DNA of 64,000 nt, taken from positions 62,001 through 126,000 of the forward strand of contig CAJOHZ010000001.1 of assembly GCA_905234695.1 (NCBI GenBank). Direction: 5' to 3'. This document shows, in pieces, positions 1 through 9,753 of this stretch. The notes under the pieces are model-generated. The model worked only from the letters and a program-made list of their open reading frames with translations, searched no databases and was not told the DNA's origin. The position numbers were made by a program, and so were the translations under genes. Each line of letters begins with the position of its first letter. Positions within the stretch are counted from its first letter, which is position 1. The stretch comes from an uncultured Bacteroidales bacterium. Its GTDB lineage: Bacteria > Bacteroidota > Bacteroidia > Bacteroidales > P3.

Positions 1-68
1 TTGGACGGGTACACAAGAATTTCCCAAGACACAAGTGGCAGCCGGCACAATGCCTTTCAGCCTCAAAC

Positions 69-803
69 ATGGCCAATTCGTCTCATCTCTACAGAATGTT
101 CCCCGAAGAGTGGAAGCCAGAATTTCAATTCCTGCTGCCGGGGCAGAACAACTACAACCGCTACCTCTCCTTTGCGCGCCACACGCCGCCGATATACCTT
201 GTAAGGGAAGAGGTGGAATTATTCGCGGCTGTGGTGGTGCCCGTGGCGGTGTCGGACGGCGTGCTGCCGCCGATAACGGCATGGTGGGAGACGGACTGCG
301 TGGTGACGGATCTCTCGATAGGCCCGGCGGGGTCGGCCGAGGGACTCACTGTACGCGGTCTCACGGAGGCCCTGTTGAGCCGCAACGGCGGCTGGGAAGA
401 GGGCGACACGCTGCTCTTCTACCATGTATTGCAGCATTTCAGTTCGGACAATCCGTCCTGGTCCTACCCCTACGCACAGGTGCTGGCGGCGGGGCTGACG
501 CTGAGCCTCGCCGACGACCGCCCGCTGGAGGAGGTGGCGAGGTGGGCCAAAGGGTTCGAGAGCGTGGAGGGACGGCTGGCACACACCGCGGTGGCGGACG
601 GCGGAGTGGCGTGGGTGCACCTGCGGAAGAGCGAGAAGGAATGCCTGCGGTCGCCCCAGCGGCTGCTGTGCCGCAACCCGCTGATAGAACGCTACTCGAC
701 ATTCGAGCAGGCGATGGCGGTGTGGAAGAGCTTCCGCGTAAAGCTGGAACAGCCCTTCCTGATGCCGGACCAGGACTTGCGCACCTACTGCCGAAAGTGG
801 TGA
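69..803 (+). CDS. Hypothetical protein, no recognised family
   Basis: I do not recognise this 244-residue protein. It has no visible signal peptide, membrane segment or catalytic motif. It is rich in aromatic residues, with hydrophobic strand-like stretches near residues 35-75 and a LLFYHVLQHF segment near residue 115. The reading frame stays open to the left edge of the window, so the true start could lie outside it; ATG 69 is the first Met in frame. Codon use is GC-rich at third positions, like the neighbours. It is followed by a 106-bp AT-rich spacer made of loose AATTCAACA/ATTAAACA-type repeats, then two small same-strand genes. Confidence 0.6.
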   Translation: MANSSHLYRMFPEEWKPEFQFLLPGQNNYNRYLSFARHTPPIYLVREEVELFAAVVVPVAVSDGVLPPITAWWETDCVVTDLSIGPAGSAEGLTVRGLTEALLSRNGGWEEGDTLLFYHVLQHFSSDNPSWSYPYAQVLAAGLTLSLADDRPLEEVARWAKGFESVEGRLAHTAVADGGVAWVHLRKSEKECLRSPQRLLCRNPLIERYSTFEQAMAVWKSFRVKLEQPFLMPDQDLRTYCRKW

Positions 804-909
804 GGGGAAGGAGTTTAAGTTTTTAGTTCAAGTTTTCAGAATCCATTCACCACATCTTCAATTCAACAATTAAACACTCAACGATTAAACAATTCAACAA
901 CCAAAACCA

Positions 910-1287
910 ATGAACATACAGATTGAAATCTATCGACTTTCCATCACCCTGCGTGATGCCAGGGGATGCTACCGTTGCCTGCTGTTCTCCGACATGCCTG
1001 CCGAGCGGGCGGTGGCGTTGCTGCCACAGTACGGCGCAGGCGGATGCGAGGTATGCGACGTGCGGCGGGTGGCGCTGCGCTATCCGTTCTATCTCGACGA
1101 AGGGCGCCTGCTGACGCTGCTGCTCGCGGGGCGGTGCCCCGAACCGCCCCGCGGGGCGAATGACGAAACGCTGCGGCAGTGGCTGTGCGGCGTGTTGGCC
1201 CCGCTGCTGCCCATGCATGCCGTGCCGGCCTCGCTGTCGGCGCGCACCGTGAACGAATGTGTAACCCTGATACGACAGAACCTATGA
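910..1287 (+). CDS. Hypothetical protein, 125 aa
   Basis: No family recognised. The protein begins with a short strand-like segment (MNIQIEIYRLSITL) and has four Cys residues spread over the first two thirds with no clear zinc motif. There is no signal peptide or membrane helix. Its stop codon overlaps the start of the DUF4248 gene (ATGA at 1284-1287), which implies translational coupling. Both are therefore likely one small operon, possibly including the gene at 69-803. Confidence 0.6.
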   Translation: MNIQIEIYRLSITLRDARGCYRCLLFSDMPAERAVALLPQYGAGGCEVCDVRRVALRYPFYLDEGRLLTLLLAGRCPEPPRGANDETLRQWLCGVLAPLLPMHAVPASLSARTVNECVTLIRQNL

Positions 1288-1523
1288 ACCACACCGACGA
1301 CAACTACCAAGGCCGACTGCGCCCCTATAGCCGCAAAGAGCTGGTGGCGGCCTATACCGACGGGTACCTGTCGCCCCGCGCGGGGGCGGCATGGCTGCAG
1401 CGCGAGCTGACGAGCTATCCCGGACTGATGGACACCCTGCGCCAGCTGGGCTACACGCCCCGTGCGCGCCAATTCACCCGCGCCCAGGTAAGGGCCATCT
1501 TCGACGCCATCGGCCCACCATAA
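1284..1523 (+). CDS. DUF4248 family small protein
   Basis: A 79-residue protein matching the DUF4248 pattern of Bacteroidota from memory of the family: a basic N-terminal RKELVAAY-type helix, a SPRAGAAWL segment, then GYTPRARQFTRAQVRAIFDAI near the C terminus, where family members read FTPRQV.LI..LG.P. The function of the family is unknown; the fold looks like a small helical DNA-binding-like protein (inference). ATG 1284 overlaps the preceding stop. The last 64 bp of the gene, including the stop codon, are repeated exactly 15.7 kb downstream (17206-17269), so this gene marks the left edge of an apparent genomic island. Confidence 0.75.
   Translation: MNHTDDNYQGRLRPYSRKELVAAYTDGYLSPRAGAAWLQRELTSYPGLMDTLRQLGYTPRARQFTRAQVRAIFDAIGPP
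1460..1523 (+). repeat. 64-bp perfect direct repeat, left copy (attL-like)
   Basis: Positions 1460-1523 are identical base for base to 17206-17269. They cover the last 20 codons plus stop of the DUF4248 gene, and identity ends abruptly on both sides. An intact gene with a displaced 3' end at the far boundary is the arrangement left when an element integrates into the 3' end of a gene and restores it. No integrase is present between the copies, so the mechanism is inferred. Confidence 0.85.
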
Positions 1524-1592
1524 GCCCGGACAAACAGAATCCGAACAAACATAATAAAGTCTCGTTTTTTCATTTATTCCAAAAATAATGTG

Positions 1593-1600
1593 TATTTTTG
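1593..1600 (+). promoter_or_regulatory. Bacteroidota -7 box of the RyR/STAND operon
   Basis: TATTTTTG followed by C matches TAnnTTTG, with a T-rich block about 20-30 bp upstream. Transcription would start near 1605, so ATG 1588 cannot be used and ATG 1636 becomes the start of the first gene. Confidence 0.7.
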
Positions 1601-1635
1601 CAAAAGGAATACATATTTACCCGAATACCATCTAT

Positions 1636-3750
1636 ATGAATTTTAATTCTTTGACCATCAACCATATTGTCGTGGCTGTGATTGGTGCAGTGTCGTTTTT
1701 CGCTGCCGCGACATGGGCGTTGCGACTGCTGTTGCGATTGAGGAAATCCCCGCGATACCACTACCAGCTGCTCCCGTCGGCAGCAGTGGCCATCCTCTTC
1801 GCCGGATGGGCGTTCTATTTCGCCGGCTACAGCATCGACGGCAGCGACAAGTCGCTCTTTTCGGTGCTCATCCGGTCGCTGATGGAGAGCGTCGGCATGT
1901 TCTTCGGGGGGTACTCCACTGGCGACATGGGCTGGCTGTCCGACAGCCGGTATGCCATGTTCCTGTTGGCAGTACTGCACATCTTGGCCCTCCTCGTCAC
2001 CGCCGTCTTCGTGGTGCGGCTCCTCACCAAGCGCTTTGCCTCCTCCCTGCGCGCCATCCGCTACTCCTTCTCCTCACGGAAGGCGACACTGAATGTCTTC
2101 TTCGACTTCAACCCCTCCACGCTGGACCTGGCAAAGAGTTTCTCGGAGAGCGGAGTCTCCGGCGAACGTATCATCATTGTGGACCTGCCGACGGTGGATG
2201 ACTCCGAGAACTTCTCCGTGAGCCTCGAATCACTTTTCGGCATCTTCCCCTACGAGATGGAGTACGTCAAACAACTCCAAGGGATTGAATATGTGCTGCT
2301 GAATGCCGCAGAACATCCCGCCACCATCTCGGAATTGCCCGACGAGGAAATTTTCGACAAAATGGACCTCAGGCGGTTGCGTTCCATCATACGCCGCCAT
2401 GAGAAAGTGCGCCTCTTCTTCCTCAACGAAGACGGCGACGGCAATTTCAGGAGCGCCGCCCAGGTAACGGCCGACAGGGTCTTTGCCGGACGCTCCATCG
2501 AGGTCTACCTGCGTGCCGAGGAGACCGAGGAGAATATGGTACTCGCCGACCGCAGCGGCTGGCGGATTCTCGACCCCGCCGTGCTGGCCATCCGCATGCT
2601 GCGCACCGACCCCGATGCCCAGCCGATACACTATCTCGAACGCGGCGAGGAGGAGACACGCACAGGGGTGGTCAGCCGACCCTTCGAATCCCTCATCATC
2701 GGCTTCGGCCAGACAGGCCGCGAGGCCCTCGCCTTCCTCTACGAAACCTCCTCATTTCATGACAGGGAACTCCACAAGACCCCCTTCATCTGCCATATCG
2801 TCGACCGCGACATCCAATCCCGCGGCGAGGACTGGCGGCGGCGCTGTCCTGTCCCCCTCAACGGGGACATCCTCTTCGAGCCGTTGAACGACCGGCGCGA
2901 AGGCTACTGGGACCGCATCGCCGCGATTGTCGCGAACCTCAACTATATCGTGGTGTCCACCGGAAACGACGAGGAGAACATCCACATCGCCGTGTCAGTG
3001 ATGCTCCTCTACCTCAAGCAGACGGCCCACAGCCGACAGAAGCACCCGGGTATCTATGTGCGTCTGCGCGCCCCACAGGCGGCGGCCAAACTGGCCTCCA
3101 TCGCCGAAGGGTTTGGCGACTGCGGCAGTATGCTACATCCCTTCGGCGAGAACGCCCGCCTCTTTTCCTATGAGAACATCATCATCGATCGCGCCCTGCA
3201 GGGCGGCCTGATGTTCAACGATGCCTACAACCGGCTTTACACCCGGATGGAGGGCGGAGGACTGCCACCGGCACCGCAACACCTCCCCTCCCTCGACGAC
3301 CTCTATGCCCGCCGTTCGGCCGCCCGCCAGAACCTGAGTAACTACCTGCACGGCCTCACCAAGCTGCAGCTGCTGGGACTCGACGAGTCGTCGGTGCGTG
3401 AGGCACTGCATCTCCATCGGGAGGGCAAAGCCCTGGACAGCAACCAAGAGCACATTGTCGCGTTATGCGACAGTGTGCTGAACTACGCGGAAACCCACAA
3501 CGGGACATACCCCACCCAACCGTCGGACGACCCCATGGCCGAGGTGATCCGCAACATCGCCGTCTGTGAGCACCTGCGTTGGAACGCCGCCATGCAGCTG
3601 CAAGGCTACTCCTTCGGCGAGAAGAAAGACCACCTGCGTCGCACGCATCCCTGTCTCACCGACTGGGACAATCTCACCTACGAGAAACAGACCTATGATT
3701 TCTTGGCCCTCGAGACCGTTTTTATGATGCTGAAATCCGAAAGTAAATGA
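1636..3750 (+). CDS. Membrane protein with Rossmann (TrkA-N-like) and C-terminal RyR domains
   Basis: A 704-residue protein. Three or four hydrophobic helices occupy about residues 10-140, the rest is soluble. A nucleotide-binding Rossmann signature GFGQTG lies at about residue 356. A C-terminal RyR-type segment starts near residue 636 (EVIRNIAVCEHLRWNAAMQL). Combinations of ion-channel-like membrane helices, TrkA-N and RyR domains are known from bacterial nucleotide-signalling and defence contexts, where they are predicted effectors that sense a nucleotide ligand and perturb the membrane. Here that role is inferred. The upstream ATG (1588) lies inside the promoter, so ATG 1636 was chosen. 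The stop overlaps the start of the next STAND gene (ATGA), making it the first cistron of a seven-gene operon. Confidence 0.75.
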   Translation: MNFNSLTINHIVVAVIGAVSFFAAATWALRLLLRLRKSPRYHYQLLPSAAVAILFAGWAFYFAGYSIDGSDKSLFSVLIRSLMESVGMFFGGYSTGDMGWLSDSRYAMFLLAVLHILALLVTAVFVVRLLTKRFASSLRAIRYSFSSRKATLNVFFDFNPSTLDLAKSFSESGVSGERIIIVDLPTVDDSENFSVSLESLFGIFPYEMEYVKQLQGIEYVLLNAAEHPATISELPDEEIFDKMDLRRLRSIIRRHEKVRLFFLNEDGDGNFRSAAQVTADRVFAGRSIEVYLRAEETEENMVLADRSGWRILDPAVLAIRMLRTDPDAQPIHYLERGEEETRTGVVSRPFESLIIGFGQTGREALAFLYETSSFHDRELHKTPFICHIVDRDIQSRGEDWRRRCPVPLNGDILFEPLNDRREGYWDRIAAIVANLNYIVVSTGNDEENIHIAVSVMLLYLKQTAHSRQKHPGIYVRLRAPQAAAKLASIAEGFGDCGSMLHPFGENARLFSYENIIIDRALQGGLMFNDAYNRLYTRMEGGGLPPAPQHLPSLDDLYARRSAARQNLSNYLHGLTKLQLLGLDESSVREALHLHREGKALDSNQEHIVALCDSVLNYAETHNGTYPTQPSDDPMAEVIRNIAVCEHLRWNAAMQLQGYSFGEKKDHLRRTHPCLTDWDNLTYEKQTYDFLALETVFMMLKSESK

Positions 3751-6700
3751 AGACCGAAATGAACCCATGGGCCGGACTGGCCTCCTATCAAGACCCTGCC
3801 GCGGGCAGTACGCTGCTGTTCTGCGGACGCGACAACGAAAGCTACGACCTCGCCGCGCTGGCTGACGACAATATCTTCTGCACCCTTTATGGCAAGAGCG
3901 GCACGGGCAAGACCTCGCTGCTCAATGCCGGGATGTTTCCGCGGTTGCGGGCTATGGGATACCTGCCGCTGAGCATTCGCTTGGGTATGGAAGCCATGGG
4001 GACGACGTTCCAACAGTGCGTCGCCACACGGCTGGGCAAGGTGGCCGTATTGGAGACCGTCGACACAGTGCCTTTGCCTGTGGATGACCAGGATGAGCAA
4101 TGGCTGTGGGCATGGTTTGCCCGCACGCGTTTCGTAGATGCCGAGGGCAAGACGCGCTTCCCCGTGCTGGTGTTCGACCAGTTCGAAGAGGTCTTCCGCA
4201 GCCGTCGCGCCGAGGCCGAGACACTTCTCCGTCAGATTCATTTCATGATGGACCCCTCACATTCGCTGGGGGATGACTACGACTACAACTTCCGTTTCCT
4301 TGCCTCCATCCGCGAGGATGACCTCTACCTTTTGGAGGACAGCCTCGACCGCCACTTTATGGGCGACATGAAGCAGTGTCGTTACCGCCTCAACTCCCTC
4401 ACTGACGAGGGGGCACGCGAGGTGATACTGAAACCTGGCGAAGGACTCTTCTCTACAGGGGAACAGGATGCCATTGTCGACACCGTTATCGGCATTGCCC
4501 GCAGTGCCGATGGGAGCATCAACACAAATATTCTGTCGCTGGTGTGCAGTCGCATATATGACCACTATAAGCGCAGCGGCGACAGCAATATCAGCCTCGA
4601 TTTGGTTCGTCGTTTTGTTAGCAGCAACCCCTTTGAGCAATTCTATAACGAGGTCACTGCCGACCTCTCTGAGCGCGAGAAGCAGTTCATCGAGGACCGC
4701 TTGGTGGATGCCGCCGGCCGTCGTGGCTCTGTGTCTGAGCCGGACTTCGAGAAGAACATCCCCAACGGGGCCCATCTGCTGGAAGGTACGGGACGCATTC
4801 TGCAGCGCGTGGCCTCTGGCACAGAAGGGCGCAGCTACCGTATCGAGTTGATACATGATTCGTTCTGTGCGCCGCTGGCCGACCAGAAACTGAAACGTGC
4901 CGCCCGCCGTCGCCGCCGTGTCATTGCCGCCTTGTCGGCCGTGGCCTTGGTGGTTGTCGCCATAGCGGCTTATATCGTCGTGGCGTCCATCCGCAACGCT
5001 CGCCAGACGAGGGAAATCCTCATCCAGCAAGAGAAGTTCTATGCCAAGCAGGCCTCGCAACTCCTTGACGAAGGCGACACCTACACCGCCTTCCTCCTCC
5101 TCAACGAACTGACCGACCCCGACGGCCCCTTTGCAAAAATTCCCCTTCAACCCGAAGCCGAACGCCAAATGCGCCGCGCTATCCAGATGCACGACGAAGC
5201 CGAATGGCAGGTGAAGTGTGTCTATCGCACAGCAGGCCTATTTTACAATGCTCCTCAGGTAACCCCTGACGGGAAATACCTATTGGCCACGGCATTCGAT
5301 GATATCAACATATATGACTACAACAATGGATTTTTTATTAGGAAGATAGTCACTGGAGACCACTTTGAATCTTCAGACGATGAACGAACATTTGCCTTAT
5401 CAGAAGACGGAAGCTCTTTACTTTGGCTGAAACATCACACAAATGACTTAATACTATTCAGTATTGAGACCGGCAAAGTACTAAAGAAATTGGATATGGA
5501 CTCCGTTGCATTATCTGTAGATGTTGAATCTTTCGGCTTATCCGGTTCTAATGCCATCATCCAATTATCATTATCAGATCCTGTTTATGATGAATATGGA
5601 GAGCTTTTATCAGACACAATTGTTGACTGCATCAAGGCATGTAATATACAGACTTGTAACGGAGAGACGGACTTTATTGAATTTGAAAACAGTGCATCCC
5701 TCTTTGGGTTGGATTGTAATGGCTCCCATCTCATATCTAGCAATGATGAAAATGAAATACTGATACACGATATCATGTCCGGAAAACTGATAAGCAAAAT
5801 CCAGTTGGATAAGAATGTGCTATCATGGAAGAGCCTAACTGAAAATGAAATTCTATTGGTAAAGCAGAATTCATTGTCGATACTCAACACCTCCCAAAAG
5901 AAAACAATCCGGGTAATAGACAGAGGTTTTGATATGGAAACAATCAAACGTCCACAGGTTTCCAAAGATAGATTCATGGTGTCCAATGGCGACACAGTTT
6001 TCTTATATAATATCAAAGATTACCACCTGAATTCATATTATATACTTGACCGAAATAAACATCTTGAAATATACCTTTCCGACCAAGACAACGACCTTCT
6101 TGTTGCCAATCAGTCGAAAGGTGTCATATATAGGTTGAGCCACAATCCTCATTATAAGAAAAACGAACTGTTTCCAAAGCTATCCGGCAATTATAAGTTC
6201 CCTATCTCGTGGCAAATATTGGATGACATATATGACAAAGACGGAATATTAGTCATGCGTGACACAAATTATTCAATGGCTAGCATTAATAACGGTTGGT
6301 ATTTGTCTCCGTCACACGGTGATGTATACTTACTCGACAATATTATCATTGGAAACAGCAGCCATTTGGACTACTATATTTCCAATATCGAAAATGATTC
6401 AACAATGTTAATTAATGGACAGTTTCTATCAACAAGTTCAACTGGGGAATATTGTTTGTTTTTCGGGGAAAATAAGATGTCAGTATTCAATACACAAAAT
6501 AAGACAATAAAGACTATACCCAATAAGTTCCGACCTTTGTTTTTTGCTTATAATGACGAAATCTATTGCAAATACAATAAAACATATGATCCGGCAACAG
6601 CATACATAGAGTATGATTCGTTGTTCAAGTACAACATAGAGCACGACTCAGCGGTATTCTGCATGAGATTACCCTCAATATATTGCAGATTCGAAGATGG

Positions 6701-7262
6701 GATTTCTACTCCAGACAGAAGATTCCATGGTTTCCCCATCAAGAATGCTTCTGTTGATTCTATTCGATATATTATTCTAGACACAAAGAAAGGCAAACTC
6801 TATAAAACCAAGACATATTTCTATGATGTAAAAATAACTCCCGACGGGAAATACATTCTGACAAGCGAGTCGGATGGATATATCCGACTACGAAAAGCCA
6901 CTGACTTCACTGTAGTTGATAGCCATCTAAGCAGAGCTTCCCAGATTAAAGCCATAAGTGCTGATGGGCAATATGCTGTTATATATCCAGACAATTCAGA
7001 ACAAATGGATTTATGGAAACTACACCCGCTGAACTACATGAGTTCCCATACCAATCCTGTTTATTCTTATTCTGGTGTGCATATACTCTTTCCAAAAGAT
7101 GGAAAGTCTTACATTGTTGTTCCTGATATTATTAATTTGGACGGGAGAATCCTACATGGCAGTGTACGGGTTTTGTCTCAACAAGAAGTAATCGAATATG
7201 CTCGACAGAATACAAAAGGTCGCAGACTGACGGAGGAGGAGAAAAAACTACTGATGGAATAG
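3747..7262 (+). CDS. nSTAND1 NTPase with TM helix and C-terminal beta-propeller-like region
   Basis: 1171 residues. The N-terminal NTPase (about 5-385) has Walker A YGKSGTGKTS and a Walker B-like segment FPVLVFDQFEEVF, as in the novel STAND NTPase 1 family. A run of Arg residues then leads into a membrane helix (about 390-412). The remainder has repeated blades with a PDGKY-type turn, consistent with a diverged WD40 or propeller sensor. STAND proteins act as switch-like sensors whose C-terminal repeats recognise a ligand. The NTPase part is GC-rich and almost duplicated in the gene at 9754; the propeller part is AT-rich, which suggests a modular fusion. It overlaps the preceding gene by 4 bp. 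Confidence 0.85.
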   Translation: MKTEMNPWAGLASYQDPAAGSTLLFCGRDNESYDLAALADDNIFCTLYGKSGTGKTSLLNAGMFPRLRAMGYLPLSIRLGMEAMGTTFQQCVATRLGKVAVLETVDTVPLPVDDQDEQWLWAWFARTRFVDAEGKTRFPVLVFDQFEEVFRSRRAEAETLLRQIHFMMDPSHSLGDDYDYNFRFLASIREDDLYLLEDSLDRHFMGDMKQCRYRLNSLTDEGAREVILKPGEGLFSTGEQDAIVDTVIGIARSADGSINTNILSLVCSRIYDHYKRSGDSNISLDLVRRFVSSNPFEQFYNEVTADLSEREKQFIEDRLVDAAGRRGSVSEPDFEKNIPNGAHLLEGTGRILQRVASGTEGRSYRIELIHDSFCAPLADQKLKRAARRRRRVIAALSAVALVVVAIAAYIVVASIRNARQTREILIQQEKFYAKQASQLLDEGDTYTAFLLLNELTDPDGPFAKIPLQPEAERQMRRAIQMHDEAEWQVKCVYRTAGLFYNAPQVTPDGKYLLATAFDDINIYDYNNGFFIRKIVTGDHFESSDDERTFALSEDGSSLLWLKHHTNDLILFSIETGKVLKKLDMDSVALSVDVESFGLSGSNAIIQLSLSDPVYDEYGELLSDTIVDCIKACNIQTCNGETDFIEFENSASLFGLDCNGSHLISSNDENEILIHDIMSGKLISKIQLDKNVLSWKSLTENEILLVKQNSLSILNTSQKKTIRVIDRGFDMETIKRPQVSKDRFMVSNGDTVFLYNIKDYHLNSYYILDRNKHLEIYLSDQDNDLLVANQSKGVIYRLSHNPHYKKNELFPKLSGNYKFPISWQILDDIYDKDGILVMRDTNYSMASINNGWYLSPSHGDVYLLDNIIIGNSSHLDYYISNIENDSTMLINGQFLSTSSTGEYCLFFGENKMSVFNTQNKTIKTIPNKFRPLFFAYNDEIYCKYNKTYDPATAYIEYDSLFKYNIEHDSAVFCMRLPSIYCRFEDGISTPDRRFHGFPIKNASVDSIRYIILDTKKGKLYKTKTYFYDVKITPDGKYILTSESDGYIRLRKATDFTVVDSHLSRASQIKAISADGQYAVIYPDNSEQMDLWKLHPLNYMSSHTNPVYSYSGVHILFPKDGKSYIVVPDIINLDGRILHGSVRVLSQQEVIEYARQNTKGRRLTEEEKKLLME

Positions 7263-7315
7263 GTGACTGCTGTGATACTGCCGTAGACAAGGGAAAGATA
7301 AAGCAATAGGCAAAT

Positions 7316-8389
7316 ATGGACCGGGCCACATTCGAGAAACGGAAAGCCTTTGCGGGCGAGAAGGTACCTTCGATGAAAAGGCGCTGCATAGACCATGACT
7401 ATACAGATCGCTGTATGTATATGGTGACGCTGGTGGTGGAGGGACGTCGGAAACTCCTCGGACATGTCGAAGGCCGCAGTGACGCTCCCCTCGGCGCTCC
7501 GGACACTCCCCGTATGGTGCTCTCGGAACTTGGCAAGGCCGTGGCTGATTGCTGGGCATCCATCCCACAGATCCATCCCGAGGTGAAGACTGTGGCCATG
7601 CAGATGATGCCCGACCACCTGCACGGCATCCTCTTCGTATCACGGCACATCGATGTAGGCCTCGGCAAGGTAATCTTAGGATTCAAACAGGGATGCAACA
7701 AGGCCTACAGGGGGTATACTGCTGTAGTACAGCAGTATGTAGCACCCCAACGCCACACAGGCCACGAGAAGGGTTTTCTGTTCGAGAGAAGCTACAACGA
7801 TAAGCTTCTCTTGCGTGAAGGACAGCTACAACGCTGGATTGCTTACTTGGCAGACAACCCTCGCCGCCTCCTTGCCAAACAAGAACACCCCGACCTCTTC
7901 CAGGTGCATTTCAACCTACAGGTAGGGACGGAGTCTTTCGCAGCCATCGGCAACCGCTTTCTCCTTCAGCGACCCTATAAACTCCAGGTGCAGTGTTCCC
8001 GGAGTCTCACGGATGGAGAAATTGCCGAGCGGGTCCGCTTCTTCTTGGCAGAGGCTGACAAGGGGGCCGTCTTGGTGTCTCCTGCGTTAAGCAAAGGGGA
8101 GAAAACTGTAATGCGGGCTGCAATGGATGCCCATAAGCCTCTTATCTTTTTATCGGCCAATAGTTTTACCCCCTTCACCAAGCCGGGTGGGACGATGATT
8201 GAGGCCTGTTCCCGCGGTGAACTGCTGATTCTTGCCCCTTGGGAAGACCGTTCCACGACGCAGTCCATCACCCGCAGCGAGTGTTTGGCGCTGAACGGTA
8301 TGGCCAAGATGATATGTGAGGATAATGATGAGGGAGATTGTGGTAATAAAGAAAATAAGAACAAAACAATAATAAGCCATGGGATTTAA
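7316..8389 (+). CDS. Y1 (HUH) transposase-like protein fused to a SLOG/DprA-like domain
   Basis: 357 residues. The N-terminal half resembles REP-associated tyrosine transposases: an HxH metal motif in MMPDHLHGIL (His101, His103) and a SYNDKLL motif with the candidate catalytic Tyr160, followed by the usual WIAYLADNP helix. After about residue 210 comes a second domain with AVLVSPALSKGEKTV and KPGGTMIEACSRGELLILAP. This looks like a Rossmann nucleotide-binding fold of the SLOG/DprA type (moderate confidence). It sits 53 bp after the STAND gene and overlaps the SIR2-TIR gene by 11 bp, so it appears to be a working operon member rather than a passing transposon. No REP-like palindromes were noticed next to it. 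Confidence 0.65.
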   Translation: MDRATFEKRKAFAGEKVPSMKRRCIDHDYTDRCMYMVTLVVEGRRKLLGHVEGRSDAPLGAPDTPRMVLSELGKAVADCWASIPQIHPEVKTVAMQMMPDHLHGILFVSRHIDVGLGKVILGFKQGCNKAYRGYTAVVQQYVAPQRHTGHEKGFLFERSYNDKLLLREGQLQRWIAYLADNPRRLLAKQEHPDLFQVHFNLQVGTESFAAIGNRFLLQRPYKLQVQCSRSLTDGEIAERVRFFLAEADKGAVLVSPALSKGEKTVMRAAMDAHKPLIFLSANSFTPFTKPGGTMIEACSRGELLILAPWEDRSTTQSITRSECLALNGMAKMICEDNDEGDCGNKENKNKTIISHGI

Positions 8390-9740
8390 ACCAAAAGACG
8401 ACACAGCGGCGAGATTGTCGCAGCAACAGGAGGCGGTCTTCGACCGCGAACAGTTCGTCACCGACGTGATGAATGGGGACTATCTGCTTGTAGTGGGCAG
8501 CGAGGTGATCATGAACCGAGAGGAGGAACCTTCGGGTGACGTGAAACAATACCTCCTCAAGGCCCTGAACAGCAGCTTGAATAAGAGCTACAAAGACTTG
8601 GATGAGCTGGCGCATGACTCGGGAAGCGGCATCGACCCGGTGCGTAACCTCCTCAACTCGACAGACGATTTCAGCTACGACTTGGCCGACATGAGTCCGG
8701 AACTTCGCGACATGATGTCCACACGCCTCTTCCCGATAGTCCTGACCACCACCTTCGACGGCTACCTCGAGACGCTGATGCGCTCCGTGTGGGGCGACCG
8801 CCTACGGGTGGTGAATATCGACGACAAACGGTCGCTGGACGACATGCGCAACGCCCTTGCCACCTGTCGTGACGGGGTACGTTACAATGAGCCGACGCTC
8901 ATCTACATCTTCGGCAAGGCCGAAAAGGACGAGGCACGGCACTACGTGCGCACCGACAACGACGCCATACAGATTATCGAGAAGTGGCTGCTCTTTGGCA
9001 ACGACAGCCTCATGAAGTTCATCCGCTCGAAGAAGGCACTGGCATTGGGATGCAAGTTCGAGGACTGGTATTTCCGTTTCTTCTGGTATATCCTGAAACA
9101 CGACTTCTCGCGGTTCCGCGAGGGACAGGTGGCGTTCACGCTGGACAAGGAGAGCGATGCAGACCGCAGGCTGAACAGTTTCCTGGAGCGCAATCGCATC
9201 TACTCGCATGGCGATGCGACGGCTTTTATGCATAGCATCACCGAGTCGTTGACCTCTACCGACCCGTCCAACCCGTTCAGCGAGCAGATTGCCAAAATCC
9301 GCCGTGCGGGCGGGGTGTTCCTGTCTTATTGCAGCCACGACCGTGTGATGGCCAGCCAGCTGTTCTTCCGTCTACGGGCGGCAGGCTTTGATGTGTGGTT
9401 CGACAACTCGAACCTGCAAGGGGGCGACAACTACAACACCATGATACAGGATGCCATCGGCCGCTGTCGTGTCTTCTTGCCGTTGCTGACACCCCATATA
9501 GCGGAGGACCTGTCGGCAGGCCGTATTGACAACTACTACAACCGCGAATGGCGCATGGCCACGCAGCTGGGTGACAAGCACCTCATCCCGGTAGCCACCA
9601 ACGGGTACAGCTTGACGGCGCCCTATCATACCACCACTTTTGAGCAGATTACAGGACAGCCCCTCTCGGGAGTGGACTTGATGACTCCGGATGGCTTCAA
9701 CCGCCTTGTCAAGAGCCTCACAGATATCTTCAACGCATAA
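8379..9740 (+). CDS. SIR2-like / TIR domain fusion protein
   Basis: 453 residues. The N-terminal part (about 20-290) has a SIR2-like pattern: LLVVGSEVI near residue 35 and FPIVLTTTFDGYLE, equivalent to the TTNYD..LE motif. The C-terminal part (about 310-450) is a TIR domain beginning VFLSYCSHDR, with a YNREWRMA helix placing the candidate NAD-hydrolysing glutamate at Glu390. SIR2 and TIR domains are both known NAD+-depleting effectors in abortive-infection systems such as Thoeris. Having both in one chain is unusual. It overlaps the HUH gene and is followed 13 bp later by another STAND gene, which may act as its sensor (inference). Confidence 0.85.
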   Translation: MGFKPKDDTAARLSQQQEAVFDREQFVTDVMNGDYLLVVGSEVIMNREEEPSGDVKQYLLKALNSSLNKSYKDLDELAHDSGSGIDPVRNLLNSTDDFSYDLADMSPELRDMMSTRLFPIVLTTTFDGYLETLMRSVWGDRLRVVNIDDKRSLDDMRNALATCRDGVRYNEPTLIYIFGKAEKDEARHYVRTDNDAIQIIEKWLLFGNDSLMKFIRSKKALALGCKFEDWYFRFFWYILKHDFSRFREGQVAFTLDKESDADRRLNSFLERNRIYSHGDATAFMHSITESLTSTDPSNPFSEQIAKIRRAGGVFLSYCSHDRVMASQLFFRLRAAGFDVWFDNSNLQGGDNYNTMIQDAIGRCRVFLPLLTPHIAEDLSAGRIDNYYNREWRMATQLGDKHLIPVATNGYSLTAPYHTTTFEQITGQPLSGVDLMTPDGFNRLVKSLTDIFNA

Positions 9741-9753
9741 ACCTCATTGAGCG

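Noticed and set aside
1588..1635. Earlier start for the RyR protein
   Set aside because: It overlaps the promoter -7 box, so it would not be fully transcribed.
7316..8389. Calling the HUH gene an insertion sequence
   Set aside because: No terminal repeats seen, and the gene overlaps its downstream neighbour as part of the operon.
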